Assembly: GCA_938084585.1 (NCBI GenBank)
Contig: CALKFF010000039.1
Coordinates: forward strand, 1-54,470
Reading direction: 5' to 3'
DNA length: 54,470 bases
Source of the DNA: an uncultured Flavobacteriales bacterium
GTDB taxonomy: Bacteria > Bacteroidota > Bacteroidia > Flavobacteriales_D > Sanyastnellaceae
In this document: positions 18,501 through 25,357 of the stretch, piece after piece
How the letters are laid out: each line of letters opens with the position of its first letter
How positions within the stretch are numbered: position 1 is the stretch's first letter
Program-made: the position numbers and the translations under genes
The notes under the pieces: generated by a model
Told to the model about the DNA's origin: nothing
Database searches by the model: none
The model's input: the letters and a program-made list of their open reading frames with translations, nothing else

Positions 18501-18912
18501 CGAATTCGACCGCATCACCGAACGCGGCGGGGTGCTGGGCGCCATGGAAACCATGTACCAGCGCTCGCGCATCCAAGAGGAAAGCTTGCACTACGAGATG
18601 CTCAAGCACACTGGCGAATACCCCATTGTGGGGGTGAACACCTTCCTCAGCAAGGAGGGGTCGCCCACCTTGGTGCCTGGAGAAATCATCCGCGCAACGG
18701 AGGAAGAGAAGCAACGGCAGCTCGGCAACCTCAAGGCCTTGCACGACATGGCAGAAGGCACCTCTTCCGAGTCGTTGACGCGCATGCAAACGGCAGCCAC
18801 TTCGGGCGAAAACATGTTTGACGTGTTGATGGAAGCCACCAAGAATTGTTCGTTGGGGCAGTTGACCGACGCCATGTTCGACGTGGGTGGGGCCTACCGC
18901 CGGAACATGTAA
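15550..18912 (+). CDS. icmF: Fused isobutyryl-CoA mutase (B12-dependent) with G-protein chaperone domain, IcmF
   Basis: 1120 aa from ATG 15550 (a GTG at 15532 would add six residues). Domain order is that of IcmF. An N-terminal cobalamin-binding domain has the DGHDAA signature near residue 22 and a Gly-rich [10 protein letters not shown] strand near 105. A MeaB/MeaI-like GTPase follows, with P-loop GTGGAGKSS near residue 203 and NKFDKRG near 347. The large mutase barrel makes up the C-terminal half ([42 protein letters not shown]). It interconverts isobutyryl-CoA and butyryl-CoA using adenosylcobalamin, with the built-in GTPase handling cofactor loading. Related branched acyl-CoA substrates are possible. 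The gene is complete, without frameshift. Confidence 0.95.
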   Translation: MEQQAPYKPQHKVRIVTAASLFDGHDAAINIMRRIMQKTGCEVIHLGHDRSVDEVVTTAIQEDAQAIAMTSYQGGHMEYFKYMKDLLDERGAGHIRIFGGGGGTILPEEIQELHDYGIERIYHPDDGRAMGLQGMINDLIQRADFNTVPNLDALDGATTRLAQRNVRDLARCITAAENNAEAFGAAFAEVKAHLPVVPVLGITGTGGAGKSSMVDELVRRFLIDFPEKRIALVSVDPSKRKTGGALLGDRIRMNAIHSDRVYMRSLATRQSNLALSRHVQEALDILKAAEFDLIVLETSGIGQSDTEIMDHSDVSLYVMTPEFGAATQLEKIDMLDFADVVAINKFDKRGAQDALRDVRKQFKRNHDLWEAQDDDLPVVGTIASQFNDPGTNELYRRMMNTLADKTGAALSSNFAADQGTSEKVFIIPPARTRYLSEIAESNRAYDRWAEKQADLAGKLQALSTAADLVDGDAADALADRSKHIQLDLDARLKEWLEGWPQLRGRYEADEYVFQVRGKDIKIPTSSKSLSHQDIPKVALPSLTGWRDLAKWHLQENLPGSFPYTAGIYPFKREGEDPTRMFAGEGGPERTNKRFHYVSLGMPAKRLSTAFDSVTLYGRDPHVRPDIYGKVGNSGVSICCLDDAKKLYSGFDLCAPNTSVSMTINGPAPVLLGFFLNAAIDQRCEKHLREHGMEAQVEAVLKAKWDDRGLARPSYHGDLPEGNDGLGLLLLGCTGDEILDAATYDALKAEALSSVRGTVQADILKEDQAQNTCIFSTEFALRLMGDVQDHFIRHNVRNFYSVSISGYHIAEAGANPITQLAFTLANGFTYVEYYLSRGMDIDKFGPNLSFFFSNGIDPEYAVIGRVARRIWAKAMREKYGASARAQMLKYHIQTSGRSLHAQEIDFNDIRTTLQALYAIYDNCNSLHTNAYDEAITTPTEASVRRAMAIQLIINKELGLAKNENPLQGAFIIEQLTDLVEEAVLSEFDRITERGGVLGAMETMYQRSRIQEESLHYEMLKHTGEYPIVGVNTFLSKEGSPTLVPGEIIRATEEEKQRQLGNLKALHDMAEGTSSESLTRMQTAATSGENMFDVLMEATKNCSLGQLTDAMFDVGGAYRRNM

Positions 18913-18916
18913 TCCA

Positions 18917-18934
18917 CGGCAAGGTATCTTGCCG
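18917..18934 (+). promoter_or_regulatory. Hairpin containing a start-linked -7-like box
   Basis: CGGCAAG-GTAT-CTTGCCG is a seven-pair stem with a four-base loop in the 24-bp gap after icmF. Its right arm contains TATCTTGC (18925-18932), which is followed by CGCC and ATG 18937. There is no T-run, so it is not a standard terminator. It may mark a promoter for the four-gene unit that follows. Confidence 0.35.
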
Positions 18935-18936
18935 CC

Positions 18937-19392
18937 ATGCCTCACGATTCTTCTCCCACCTGGGTCCGTCCCGCCCGAAATGTCCTCGGCATTGTGGCGG
19001 GGTGCGTGTCCTTTCCTGTCCTGGTCACCTTGGGCCATGGACTCTTTGCCTCCGCTGGGGTGTCCCAAGCCCCCACCGTCTCTCCACAAGAGGCGCCGGA
19101 AGTTTGGCAGGCCTTCATGGAAAGCCTCTCTGTCCTGGAACTGCTGTCGGCTTCTGCGGCGCATTGGGGCGGCACGTTTCTGGCGGCTGCGCTGGCCACA
19201 CTCATCTCCGCTTCTCCCAAACCCACGTCGGGTTGGGTCCTGGGCGGGTTTGGGTTGCTGGGCGGCGCCATGAACGCGTTCATGCTCCCAGGCCAGCCCA
19301 CTTGGCTGATGATTTTGGACGTCGCCCTGTACCTGCCCATGGGGTGGTTGGGGGCCATGCTCGTCCTGCGCTTGAAAGGCCCCAACGTCTGA
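18937..19392 (+). CDS. Small polytopic membrane protein, first gene of four-gene unit
   Basis: 151 aa with about four hydrophobic segments: NVLGIVAGCVSFPVLVTLGH, a short amphipathic stretch (VWQAFMESLSVLELL), GGTFLAAALATLISA, VLGGFGLLGGAMNAFML and LMILDVALYLPMGWLGAML. No known family is recognised. It resembles the protein at 21023-21454 in length, helix order and local patterns (an acidic-aromatic stretch before helix 2; a Gly-rich helix 3 ending in hydrophobic-Pro). The two are therefore probably paralogues flanking the sulfotransferase-like and aminotransferase genes. The gap to the next gene is 4 bases. Confidence 0.65.
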   Translation: MPHDSSPTWVRPARNVLGIVAGCVSFPVLVTLGHGLFASAGVSQAPTVSPQEAPEVWQAFMESLSVLELLSASAAHWGGTFLAAALATLISASPKPTSGWVLGGFGLLGGAMNAFMLPGQPTWLMILDVALYLPMGWLGAMLVLRLKGPNV

Positions 19393-19396
19393 CTGG

Positions 19397-20113
19397 ATGG
19401 CCGCCCGCACCGTCGCCTTGTGGGCCGGCCCCAGAAACGGGAGCACCGCCCTGATGTACAGCTTCGCCCAGCGCGTGGACACCCGCGTGATGGACGAACC
19501 CCTGTTCGGGCACTTCTTGTCCTTCACGGGGGTGGACCGCCCTTCCCGAGAAGACGTGTTGCGCACCATGCCCCTCACGGCCGGCGATGCCCTGGCTTCT
19601 GTCGTCCCGGGTTCCGGCGACCAAGTGTTGTTCCTGAAGCACATGGCCAACCACCTCGAAGGGTTGGATTGGAGGGACGTCGATGGCCCGCGTCACATGC
19701 ACGTGGTGCTGACCCGCCACCCGGACGGCGTGCTCCCCTCCTACGGCGCCCACATCAGCCACCCCACCATGTTGGATTTGGGCTACGCCCATCAGCTCGA
19801 CCTGGTGAAGCGCATCCCCGACCGCGTCTTGGTCGTGACGGCCGAATCACTGCAAGCCAAGCCCGAGGCCACTTTGAAAGCGCTGTGCATGGAACTCGAC
19901 CTGCCTTGGGACGCGTGCATGCTCTCCTGGACGCCTGGCGTCCGGCCTGAAGACGGGGTGTGGGCCAAGCACTGGTACCACGGCGTCCATGCCAGCTCTG
20001 GATGGGAGCCCCGGACGTTGAAACGCGGCAAAGTGGCGGCGCACTTGGCCTCGTTGCGCGAGGAATGCGTGTCGCATTACCTTGCTTTGAAAGACCTCGA
20101 AATCTCCATTTGA
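19397..20113 (+). CDS. Sulfotransferase-like P-loop protein
   Basis: A 238-aa protein. The N-terminal strand-loop-helix VALWAGPRNGSTALMYSFAQ matches the 5'-phosphosulfate-binding loop of sulfotransferases in modified form. Later motifs VVLTRHPDGVLPSY and the C-terminal GVWAKHWYHGVHASSGW fit the same superfamily. From memory, the same sequence pattern (MYSFAQR, DEPL, GVDRP, PEDGVWA) forms the N-terminal half of plant BCAT-like two-domain proteins whose C-terminal half is a class IV aminotransferase. Here that aminotransferase is the next gene, 1 bp downstream. Whether it transfers sulfate is unknown. Confidence 0.75.
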   Translation: MAARTVALWAGPRNGSTALMYSFAQRVDTRVMDEPLFGHFLSFTGVDRPSREDVLRTMPLTAGDALASVVPGSGDQVLFLKHMANHLEGLDWRDVDGPRHMHVVLTRHPDGVLPSYGAHISHPTMLDLGYAHQLDLVKRIPDRVLVVTAESLQAKPEATLKALCMELDLPWDACMLSWTPGVRPEDGVWAKHWYHGVHASSGWEPRTLKRGKVAAHLASLREECVSHYLALKDLEISI

Positions 20114-20114
20114 C

Positions 20115-21026
20115 ATGGCCAAATTCAACCAACCCGACCCAAGAAACGAAGGCACCTGGTGCTGGGTCAACGGACTCGTCCGGCGCGAAGACGCGAAAGT
20201 GAGCGTCCTGGACAGCGTGGTCCAGGGAGGCGACGCCGTGTGGGAAGGATTGCGCGTCGCAGACGGCCGCATCTACCAAATGGACGAGCACTTGAAGCGC
20301 CTGGTGGACAGCGCCCACGCCCTGCAGTTCGCTGACATCCCCGGTGTGAAAGACGTTCGTCAGGCCGTCTTCGACGTGCTCGCGAAAAACGGCATGACCG
20401 ACGGCGTGCACATTCGGCTGACGCTCAGCCGCGGCGTGAAATCCACGTCGGGCATGGACCCTCGGTTGAATGTGTTTGGGAGCACCCTCATCGTGCTGCC
20501 GGAATACAAAGGCGCCGTCTACGGCTCAGGCCAATTGAAGCTTGTGACCAGCGCCATTCGCCGGAATGCCCCCTCGTTCTTGGATTCCAAGATTCACCAC
20601 AACAACCTGCTCAACAACATCCTGGCCAAGATCCAGGCCAACCACGCGGGCGCCGACGACGCGGTGATGCTCGACGACCGCGGATTCCTGGCCGAAACCA
20701 ACGCGACGAATTTGTTCCTGGTGCGCGACGGGGTGCTGTGCACGCCGTTTGGCCACGCCTGCTTGCCGGGCATCACCCGGGGTTACACCTTGGACCTCGC
20801 GCGCCACCTGGGGATCGACGTCCGCGAAGGAGATTTCAGCTTGACCGAACTGTACACCGCCGACGAAGCGTTCACCACAGGCACGATGGGCGGGTTGGCC
20901 CACATTGTGGAAGTGGACGGCCGAACCATTGGGACCGGACCTGGAACACCTCCTGGACCAGTGACTCAAGCCCTCCAAGACGCCTACGCCCTTCACATCC
21001 CTTTCACCCCCCTGCCTCAACCATGA
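20115..21026 (+). CDS. Class IV PLP-dependent aminotransferase, branched-chain aminotransferase-like
   Basis: A 303-aa fold-type IV aminotransferase. SVLDSVVQGGDAVWEGLRV is the N-terminal substrate-loop region. The Schiff-base lysine is probably the one in DSKIHHNNLLNN near residue 160. FLAETNATNLFLVRDG and PGITRGYTLDLA are the family's cofactor motifs, and AFTTGTMGGLAHIV is at the expected C-terminal site. Substrates could be branched-chain or D-amino acids, or aminodeoxychorismate-like compounds; the sequence does not decide. It follows the sulfotransferase-like gene by 1 bp and overlaps the next membrane protein gene by 4 nt (ATGA), so the unit is tightly coupled. Confidence 0.88.
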   Translation: MAKFNQPDPRNEGTWCWVNGLVRREDAKVSVLDSVVQGGDAVWEGLRVADGRIYQMDEHLKRLVDSAHALQFADIPGVKDVRQAVFDVLAKNGMTDGVHIRLTLSRGVKSTSGMDPRLNVFGSTLIVLPEYKGAVYGSGQLKLVTSAIRRNAPSFLDSKIHHNNLLNNILAKIQANHAGADDAVMLDDRGFLAETNATNLFLVRDGVLCTPFGHACLPGITRGYTLDLARHLGIDVREGDFSLTELYTADEAFTTGTMGGLAHIVEVDGRTIGTGPGTPPGPVTQALQDAYALHIPFTPLPQP

Positions 21027-21454
21027 CCTGGTTGAAGTCAGCCGGTTGGGTGGCGTCGTGTGCCCTCATCTCCGTTGGGCTCGGATGGTGGTTGGGTCAA
21101 GGCGCGCAAGATTGGATGGCGCCTGAGGTGTCCAGACCCACCACCATGGACCCTGAAGCGCTCCATGTGTTTCTGACCCAATTGCCGTGGCAAGCCCACG
21201 CGGCCCGACTGGCTGGGCATGTCCTGGGATTGGCAGTCGCCACCGTCCTTCTCACGGTCAACGCGCCCCGAGCCAGGCGAGACGGCCTGGCATTTGGGGC
21301 CTTGATGGGGTTGGGGGTGGCCTTCGACATGTGGCGGGTCCCCCACCCGGCCCCGTGGACGGCCCTGGCGTTGGTCACCACCGCGGCGATGCTTTGGCTC
21401 AGCTTCCGTGTGGGATTGCGAATCAGGAAGACGCCGGACGCGACTTCGATTTGA
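21023..21454 (+). CDS. Small polytopic membrane protein, last gene of four-gene unit
   Basis: 143 aa from ATG 21023, which overlaps the aminotransferase stop. Hydrophobic segments: GWVASCALISVGLGWWL near the start, LAGHVLGLAVATVLLTV, LAFGALMGLGVAFDMW and TALALVTTAAMLWLSFRVGL, so about four helices. A DPEALHVFLTQLPW stretch precedes helix 2, like the VWQAFMESL stretch in the protein at 18937-19392. No known family. Its 3' end overlaps the convergent DMT transporter gene by 32 bp. Confidence 0.65.
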   Translation: MTWLKSAGWVASCALISVGLGWWLGQGAQDWMAPEVSRPTTMDPEALHVFLTQLPWQAHAARLAGHVLGLAVATVLLTVNAPRARRDGLAFGALMGLGVAFDMWRVPHPAPWTALALVTTAAMLWLSFRVGLRIRKTPDATSI

Positions 21455-22271
21455 CCCACGTGTTGGTGGCGATGCACACCACCACAAGCCCCATGCCCAG
21501 GAGGCTCAACGAGGACATCGTTTCGCCGTAAAGAATCCATCCGGCGGACAACGCCATCACTGCGCCCAAGTATTTGAACGGCATGACCATGCCCGCGTCT
21601 TCTTGGTGAAGGGCCACGGTCATCAGAATTTGGGCGGCAATGCTCAACAAGCCCACCAAGGCAGCCAGCCCCCACATCGGCGTGGTCATGGGGGTCCATT
21701 GGGGTAAACTCAGCGCCCCCATGATGGGGAACGCCAGCAGGTGAAACCACACCACCACCCCCACCGGATGGTCGGAATCGCGGCATTTCATGGTGGCCAG
21801 GTACGCCACGGCGGCCGCCGCCGCCGACATCAGTCCGAGCCCCCACATGCCCCAGGACACACGAGGGTCAAATCCCTTGACCATGACGATGCCCACCAAG
21901 GCGCCGCCAAGCAAGAGCCATTGCTTCTTTTGGACTTTCTCCCCCATGAACAGCAAGGCCAACACCACCGTGAACACCGGACTGAAGTATTGAATGACCG
22001 TGGCGCTGGCCAAAGGGATGTGCCGCACCGTGTGGAAGAACCCCGACAAGCCCACCATGCCAGCGAGCCCACGAACCACAAGCCACATCCGGTTGTGGCC
22101 CAAGATGGGAAGATTGTGAGCCTTGAGGTAGGCCAAACACACGGCCAACGACAACGCAGACCGGAGGAAGACCAACTGAAACGTGCCCAATCCCGACAGT
22201 TCCTTCACGCAGAGGTTGGCGCTCGTATAGAGCAACACCGAGGCCAACATGGCCGCCAGGCCGCGCCTCAC
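21423..22271 (-). CDS. DMT superfamily (EamA-type) transporter
   Basis: 282 aa from a GTG at 22271, which overlaps the CotH-gene stop as GTGA. An upstream ATG at 22403 would read through CotH coding sequence and adds a non-hydrophobic tail. The ten-helix, two-repeat EamA layout is visible: AAMLASVLLYTSANLCVKEL as helix 1, IPLASATVIQYFSPVFTVVL with FMGEKV at the end of the first half, and MPFKYLGAVMALSAGWILYGE closing the second. It is probably a metabolite exporter of unknown substrate. It is the third gene of an operon with two T9SS proteins. Confidence 0.85.
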   Translation of the reverse strand: MRRGLAAMLASVLLYTSANLCVKELSGLGTFQLVFLRSALSLAVCLAYLKAHNLPILGHNRMWLVVRGLAGMVGLSGFFHTVRHIPLASATVIQYFSPVFTVVLALLFMGEKVQKKQWLLLGGALVGIVMVKGFDPRVSWGMWGLGLMSAAAAAVAYLATMKCRDSDHPVGVVVWFHLLAFPIMGALSLPQWTPMTTPMWGLAALVGLLSIAAQILMTVALHQEDAGMVMPFKYLGAVMALSAGWILYGETMSSLSLLGMGLVVVCIATNTWVKSKSRPASS

Positions 22272-25200
22272 CGCACCACCGTGACGGTGCCACGCAAGAA
22301 CGTGGGCACCAAGTCGTGGAAGCCTTTCACGTTGACGCTGTAGCCATACACGCCGTCGGGCACAAAGTGGGTGCCGTCGCTGCGTTGGTCTTGTCCGTAC
22401 CAAGACACGTCAGGGTCGGTCGTTTCGAAGACCAACTCCCCCCAACGGTTGAAAATGCCGTACCAAAACATCTCGCCTTCGTATCCCGACCCCAAAGGGT
22501 GGAACGCGTCGTTCACGCCGTCGTTGTCTGGCGTGAAGGCGTTGGGCACATACATGTGGAATTCGACGGGTTCAAAGTGGGCCGTCACGATTTCCACGGG
22601 CACGTCGGTCAAATCCAGGGCCATCGGGTTGGCCTTGGCTTCAGGCGAAGGCTCCGACACGGCCACTTCCCAATGGCTGAACTGCCACTCCTCTTCAGAA
22701 ATGGCCTCGAAGACCACAGGCCCCATCGGCTCGAAGGACGTGAACCACGTCGCGTCCACCATGGCCATGTTCTCCACCCGAACCTGCCCGGCTTGCTGCG
22801 GGGAGACCACGACAGTGAGGTCGGTGTGCGGAATTTCCACAAAGTGCGCGGTCACCATGCCCGCTTCGTACACCTCGTAATCGGCGTTCAACGATTCGGC
22901 GTCGGGACCAAGCGTGTTGCCGTTCCACGACCAATGCGAGAACGCCCACCATTCGTTGGGGTCGGCCATCAAGCTGTGCATGCCCACGTTCATGGTCTCG
23001 ACACTCGGGTTGTCTTGCAAGGTCAAGCCGTCCAACACCACAAATCCCGCCCCCTCTGGGGACACGTTGAACATGACGTCCTCTGGCGGCACGGGAATCC
23101 CAAAGTGCGCCACCAAGTGCGCGTCGCCTGTGAGCGTCAGCGGCAACAGAGGGTCGTTGACGTTGGCGATGGTCACATCCCCGGAAACCACCTGCCAGTA
23201 CAAGAAGCTCACTCCGTACGCCTCCTCAGCCTCCAAGACAATCGGCACTTCAGAGAAGTACCATCCGTTGAACGGCGTCATGGCCGGGGTGATGTCCACG
23301 GTGTTGATTTCCACCTCCCCTTGGCCCACGATGTCGATTGTCAGGTTGACTTGTTCGATGTCGTAGCAGTCTTCCATGCCGCCGACCAACTCGTCCTCGC
23401 AACGGCTGTCGATGAAGTCACGCAGCTCCTGAAGCTCATTCTCCCATCCGGCCATGGAACCTCCCCATCGGTCAAGTTGCCGGGGCATCTCTGGTTCAAT
23501 GACCGCCACCATGCTGTCGAGGACCGCGTGCATGTTGGTGCAGGAAAAGGCCGTGTTGCCCAGGTCAGCCCAGCGGTTGATGTAGGTGTTCCAGAAGGTC
23601 TCGTTGCCAAGCAACGCGTTGAGCACAGGAATGTGGCCTTGCCCGCCCAGATTGCCCATGCTTTCAGGGTTGCACGGATCGGCCGTGGGTCCGGTGTCTG
23701 GCACCCCAGAGTAGTTCACGTAGTGGCCAAAACTGGCGTCCATGTCCCACAACGCATAGCGCCAACGCTTGGCGTTTCCGTCAGGATGGCGGCCACGCCA
23801 CCATGCCGTGTTCCAGTTGAGCCAGTCGGCCGAGACGATGTAGCTGTTCAGGATGAAGTAATCGATGAGCGACAGCGGGTTCAGCTGGGTGATGGCGTAG
23901 TCGTAGTTCGCCGCGTCGGTCATGTCCTGCGTGGTGCAGAAGTTGACGAAATCGTACCAATCGTCTCCCGTTCCGTACTCTTCCCAAGTGCCTCCCCACG
24001 TCTTGAGGAAATCCACAAAGTGCCGCGGCTGGTCGTAGTACTCCTCGGTGAAATCGACGTCGTCCACCTTCTCACGGTACTCGTACACCCCCCAGTATTG
24101 GCCGTTGAGGTACACGATGCAACTCTCGTTGGTGCGCTCGTCGAGCTTCAAATCCGCCAAGTGACTCAAGGTGTGCACGTACGCGTCACGGATGTGCGCC
24201 CCCGGTTCAAACGGGTAGTTGTCGTTGGCGGCTGCCTTGAAAATCAAGCGTTGGTATTGGTCCCGCGATTTGACGTGGAACATCTCGGCTTCCAGGGCGT
24301 AGTTGTACCCCATTTGGTCGCGGGTGATGTAGTCGAAACCGCGCTGTCCGTAGGCGTTGCTGTCGTTGCCGTGCTCGTTGCTGTCGCCAGTCGCCTCGAC
24401 CCAAAACGTGCCGTCGGCGTGAAAAAACTCGATGTGGGCGCCTTCCCCGTTGCCCCAACCCCAAGTTCCATCTTCTTGGCCGTTGCCGCTGACCGACACC
24501 ACGGGAATGGTGTGCGCGTCGGCCCCCAAGAAGTAGGTGTTCGTCGCGATGTAACTCGGCGCCTTGCTCGGAGGCACGTCGTCGTCTGGATCGAACGCCA
24601 CCGCCCGAACCACCGTCGTCTCGGTGATGTTGATGGGCCCTGTGTACAGCGTGCTTCCCTCTGTGGGCGTGTAGCCGTCGAGGGTGTAGTAGATGTCGAA
24701 GTTGCCCGGAACAGACAACGACACCGAAAGCGCACCCGCGTGGTAACCAGACTCCACGTCAAACGTGGGCGTCGGGGCATACCCGGTGTACATGTCGAAT
24801 GGATCTGTGCCGTTGGCCCCTCCAGGCGAAGGCGCCACACACACTTCCCAACTGGCGCCGCCGTCCACATTTCTGGCCCAACTGTGGTCCGCTTGGGTGG
24901 TGCTGAATTCCGCACCGTACGTGTAAGACTCCAAGACGTTTTCAGACGGATCTGCGAACACCAGCGACTCTCCCTGGCATTGGTTGATCTTGAAGTTGGT
25001 GTTGAGGAATCCGCCGACGTACAAGTTGGTCGGCAACTCCCCCTCTGCAGAGCAAATGACGATCAAGTGCCCGCCCGCGGGAACCACAGTGCCCGCAGGG
25101 ATTTCGAATTTGTCCACGTTGGCGAGGTTGTCCGAGAGGAAATACCCTCCCAAGTCGACGTCCGCCCCTGTGGGGTTGTAGAATTCGACAAAATCTTCGT

Positions 25201-25357
25201 TGTCGCCCCCCACCCCGAGGGTGTAGTTGCTGCACGAAAATTCGTTGACGACCACTTGGGCTGTGGCCCCCAAGATTACACCCCACGCCATCAACCACGT
25301 CAAGCCTCGCGTCATCCATTTTCGTTGGCCCATGGGCAATGATTTCATCCTGTTCAC
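22268..25357 (-). CDS. T9SS type B secreted CotH-kinase family protein with lamin-tail domain
   Basis: 1029 aa. Signal peptide about residues 15-34 (ATG 25357 is used; Met15 is an alternative start). A lamin-tail domain follows at about 35-150 (VVVNEFSCSNY, EDFVEFYNPTGADVDLGG). A chitobiase-C-like beta domain lies at about 195-265 (YYTLDGYTPTEGSTLYTGP). The CotH kinase-like domain spans about 300-640 (RLIFKAAAND, YWGVYEYREKVD, WRYALWDMDASFG). Beta repeats with SFLYWQVVSG and FSHWSWNG patterns follow. It ends with a gliding-motility type B domain (VPNAFTPDNDGVNDAFHPLG, IFNRWGELVFET). CotH proteins phosphorylate secreted proteins in Bacillus spores. Overlaps the upstream lysyl-oxidase gene (ATGA) and the downstream transporter (GTGA). 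Confidence 0.92.
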   Translation of the reverse strand: MNRMKSLPMGQRKWMTRGLTWLMAWGVILGATAQVVVNEFSCSNYTLGVGGDNEDFVEFYNPTGADVDLGGYFLSDNLANVDKFEIPAGTVVPAGGHLIVICSAEGELPTNLYVGGFLNTNFKINQCQGESLVFADPSENVLESYTYGAEFSTTQADHSWARNVDGGASWEVCVAPSPGGANGTDPFDMYTGYAPTPTFDVESGYHAGALSVSLSVPGNFDIYYTLDGYTPTEGSTLYTGPINITETTVVRAVAFDPDDDVPPSKAPSYIATNTYFLGADAHTIPVVSVSGNGQEDGTWGWGNGEGAHIEFFHADGTFWVEATGDSNEHGNDSNAYGQRGFDYITRDQMGYNYALEAEMFHVKSRDQYQRLIFKAAANDNYPFEPGAHIRDAYVHTLSHLADLKLDERTNESCIVYLNGQYWGVYEYREKVDDVDFTEEYYDQPRHFVDFLKTWGGTWEEYGTGDDWYDFVNFCTTQDMTDAANYDYAITQLNPLSLIDYFILNSYIVSADWLNWNTAWWRGRHPDGNAKRWRYALWDMDASFGHYVNYSGVPDTGPTADPCNPESMGNLGGQGHIPVLNALLGNETFWNTYINRWADLGNTAFSCTNMHAVLDSMVAVIEPEMPRQLDRWGGSMAGWENELQELRDFIDSRCEDELVGGMEDCYDIEQVNLTIDIVGQGEVEINTVDITPAMTPFNGWYFSEVPIVLEAEEAYGVSFLYWQVVSGDVTIANVNDPLLPLTLTGDAHLVAHFGIPVPPEDVMFNVSPEGAGFVVLDGLTLQDNPSVETMNVGMHSLMADPNEWWAFSHWSWNGNTLGPDAESLNADYEVYEAGMVTAHFVEIPHTDLTVVVSPQQAGQVRVENMAMVDATWFTSFEPMGPVVFEAISEEEWQFSHWEVAVSEPSPEAKANPMALDLTDVPVEIVTAHFEPVEFHMYVPNAFTPDNDGVNDAFHPLGSGYEGEMFWYGIFNRWGELVFETTDPDVSWYGQDQRSDGTHFVPDGVYGYSVNVKGFHDLVPTFLRGTVTVVR

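Noticed and set aside
17170-19650. 826-codon minus-strand frame opposite icmF and the genes after it
   Set aside because: Spans several well-supported plus-strand genes and has no motif; a by-product of codon bias.
22316-25342. 1008-codon open frame on the plus strand opposite the CotH gene
   Set aside because: It is the antisense frame of a GC-rich gene. Its translation is low-complexity in His, Val and Arg with no domain, while the minus-strand frame has four recognisable domains.
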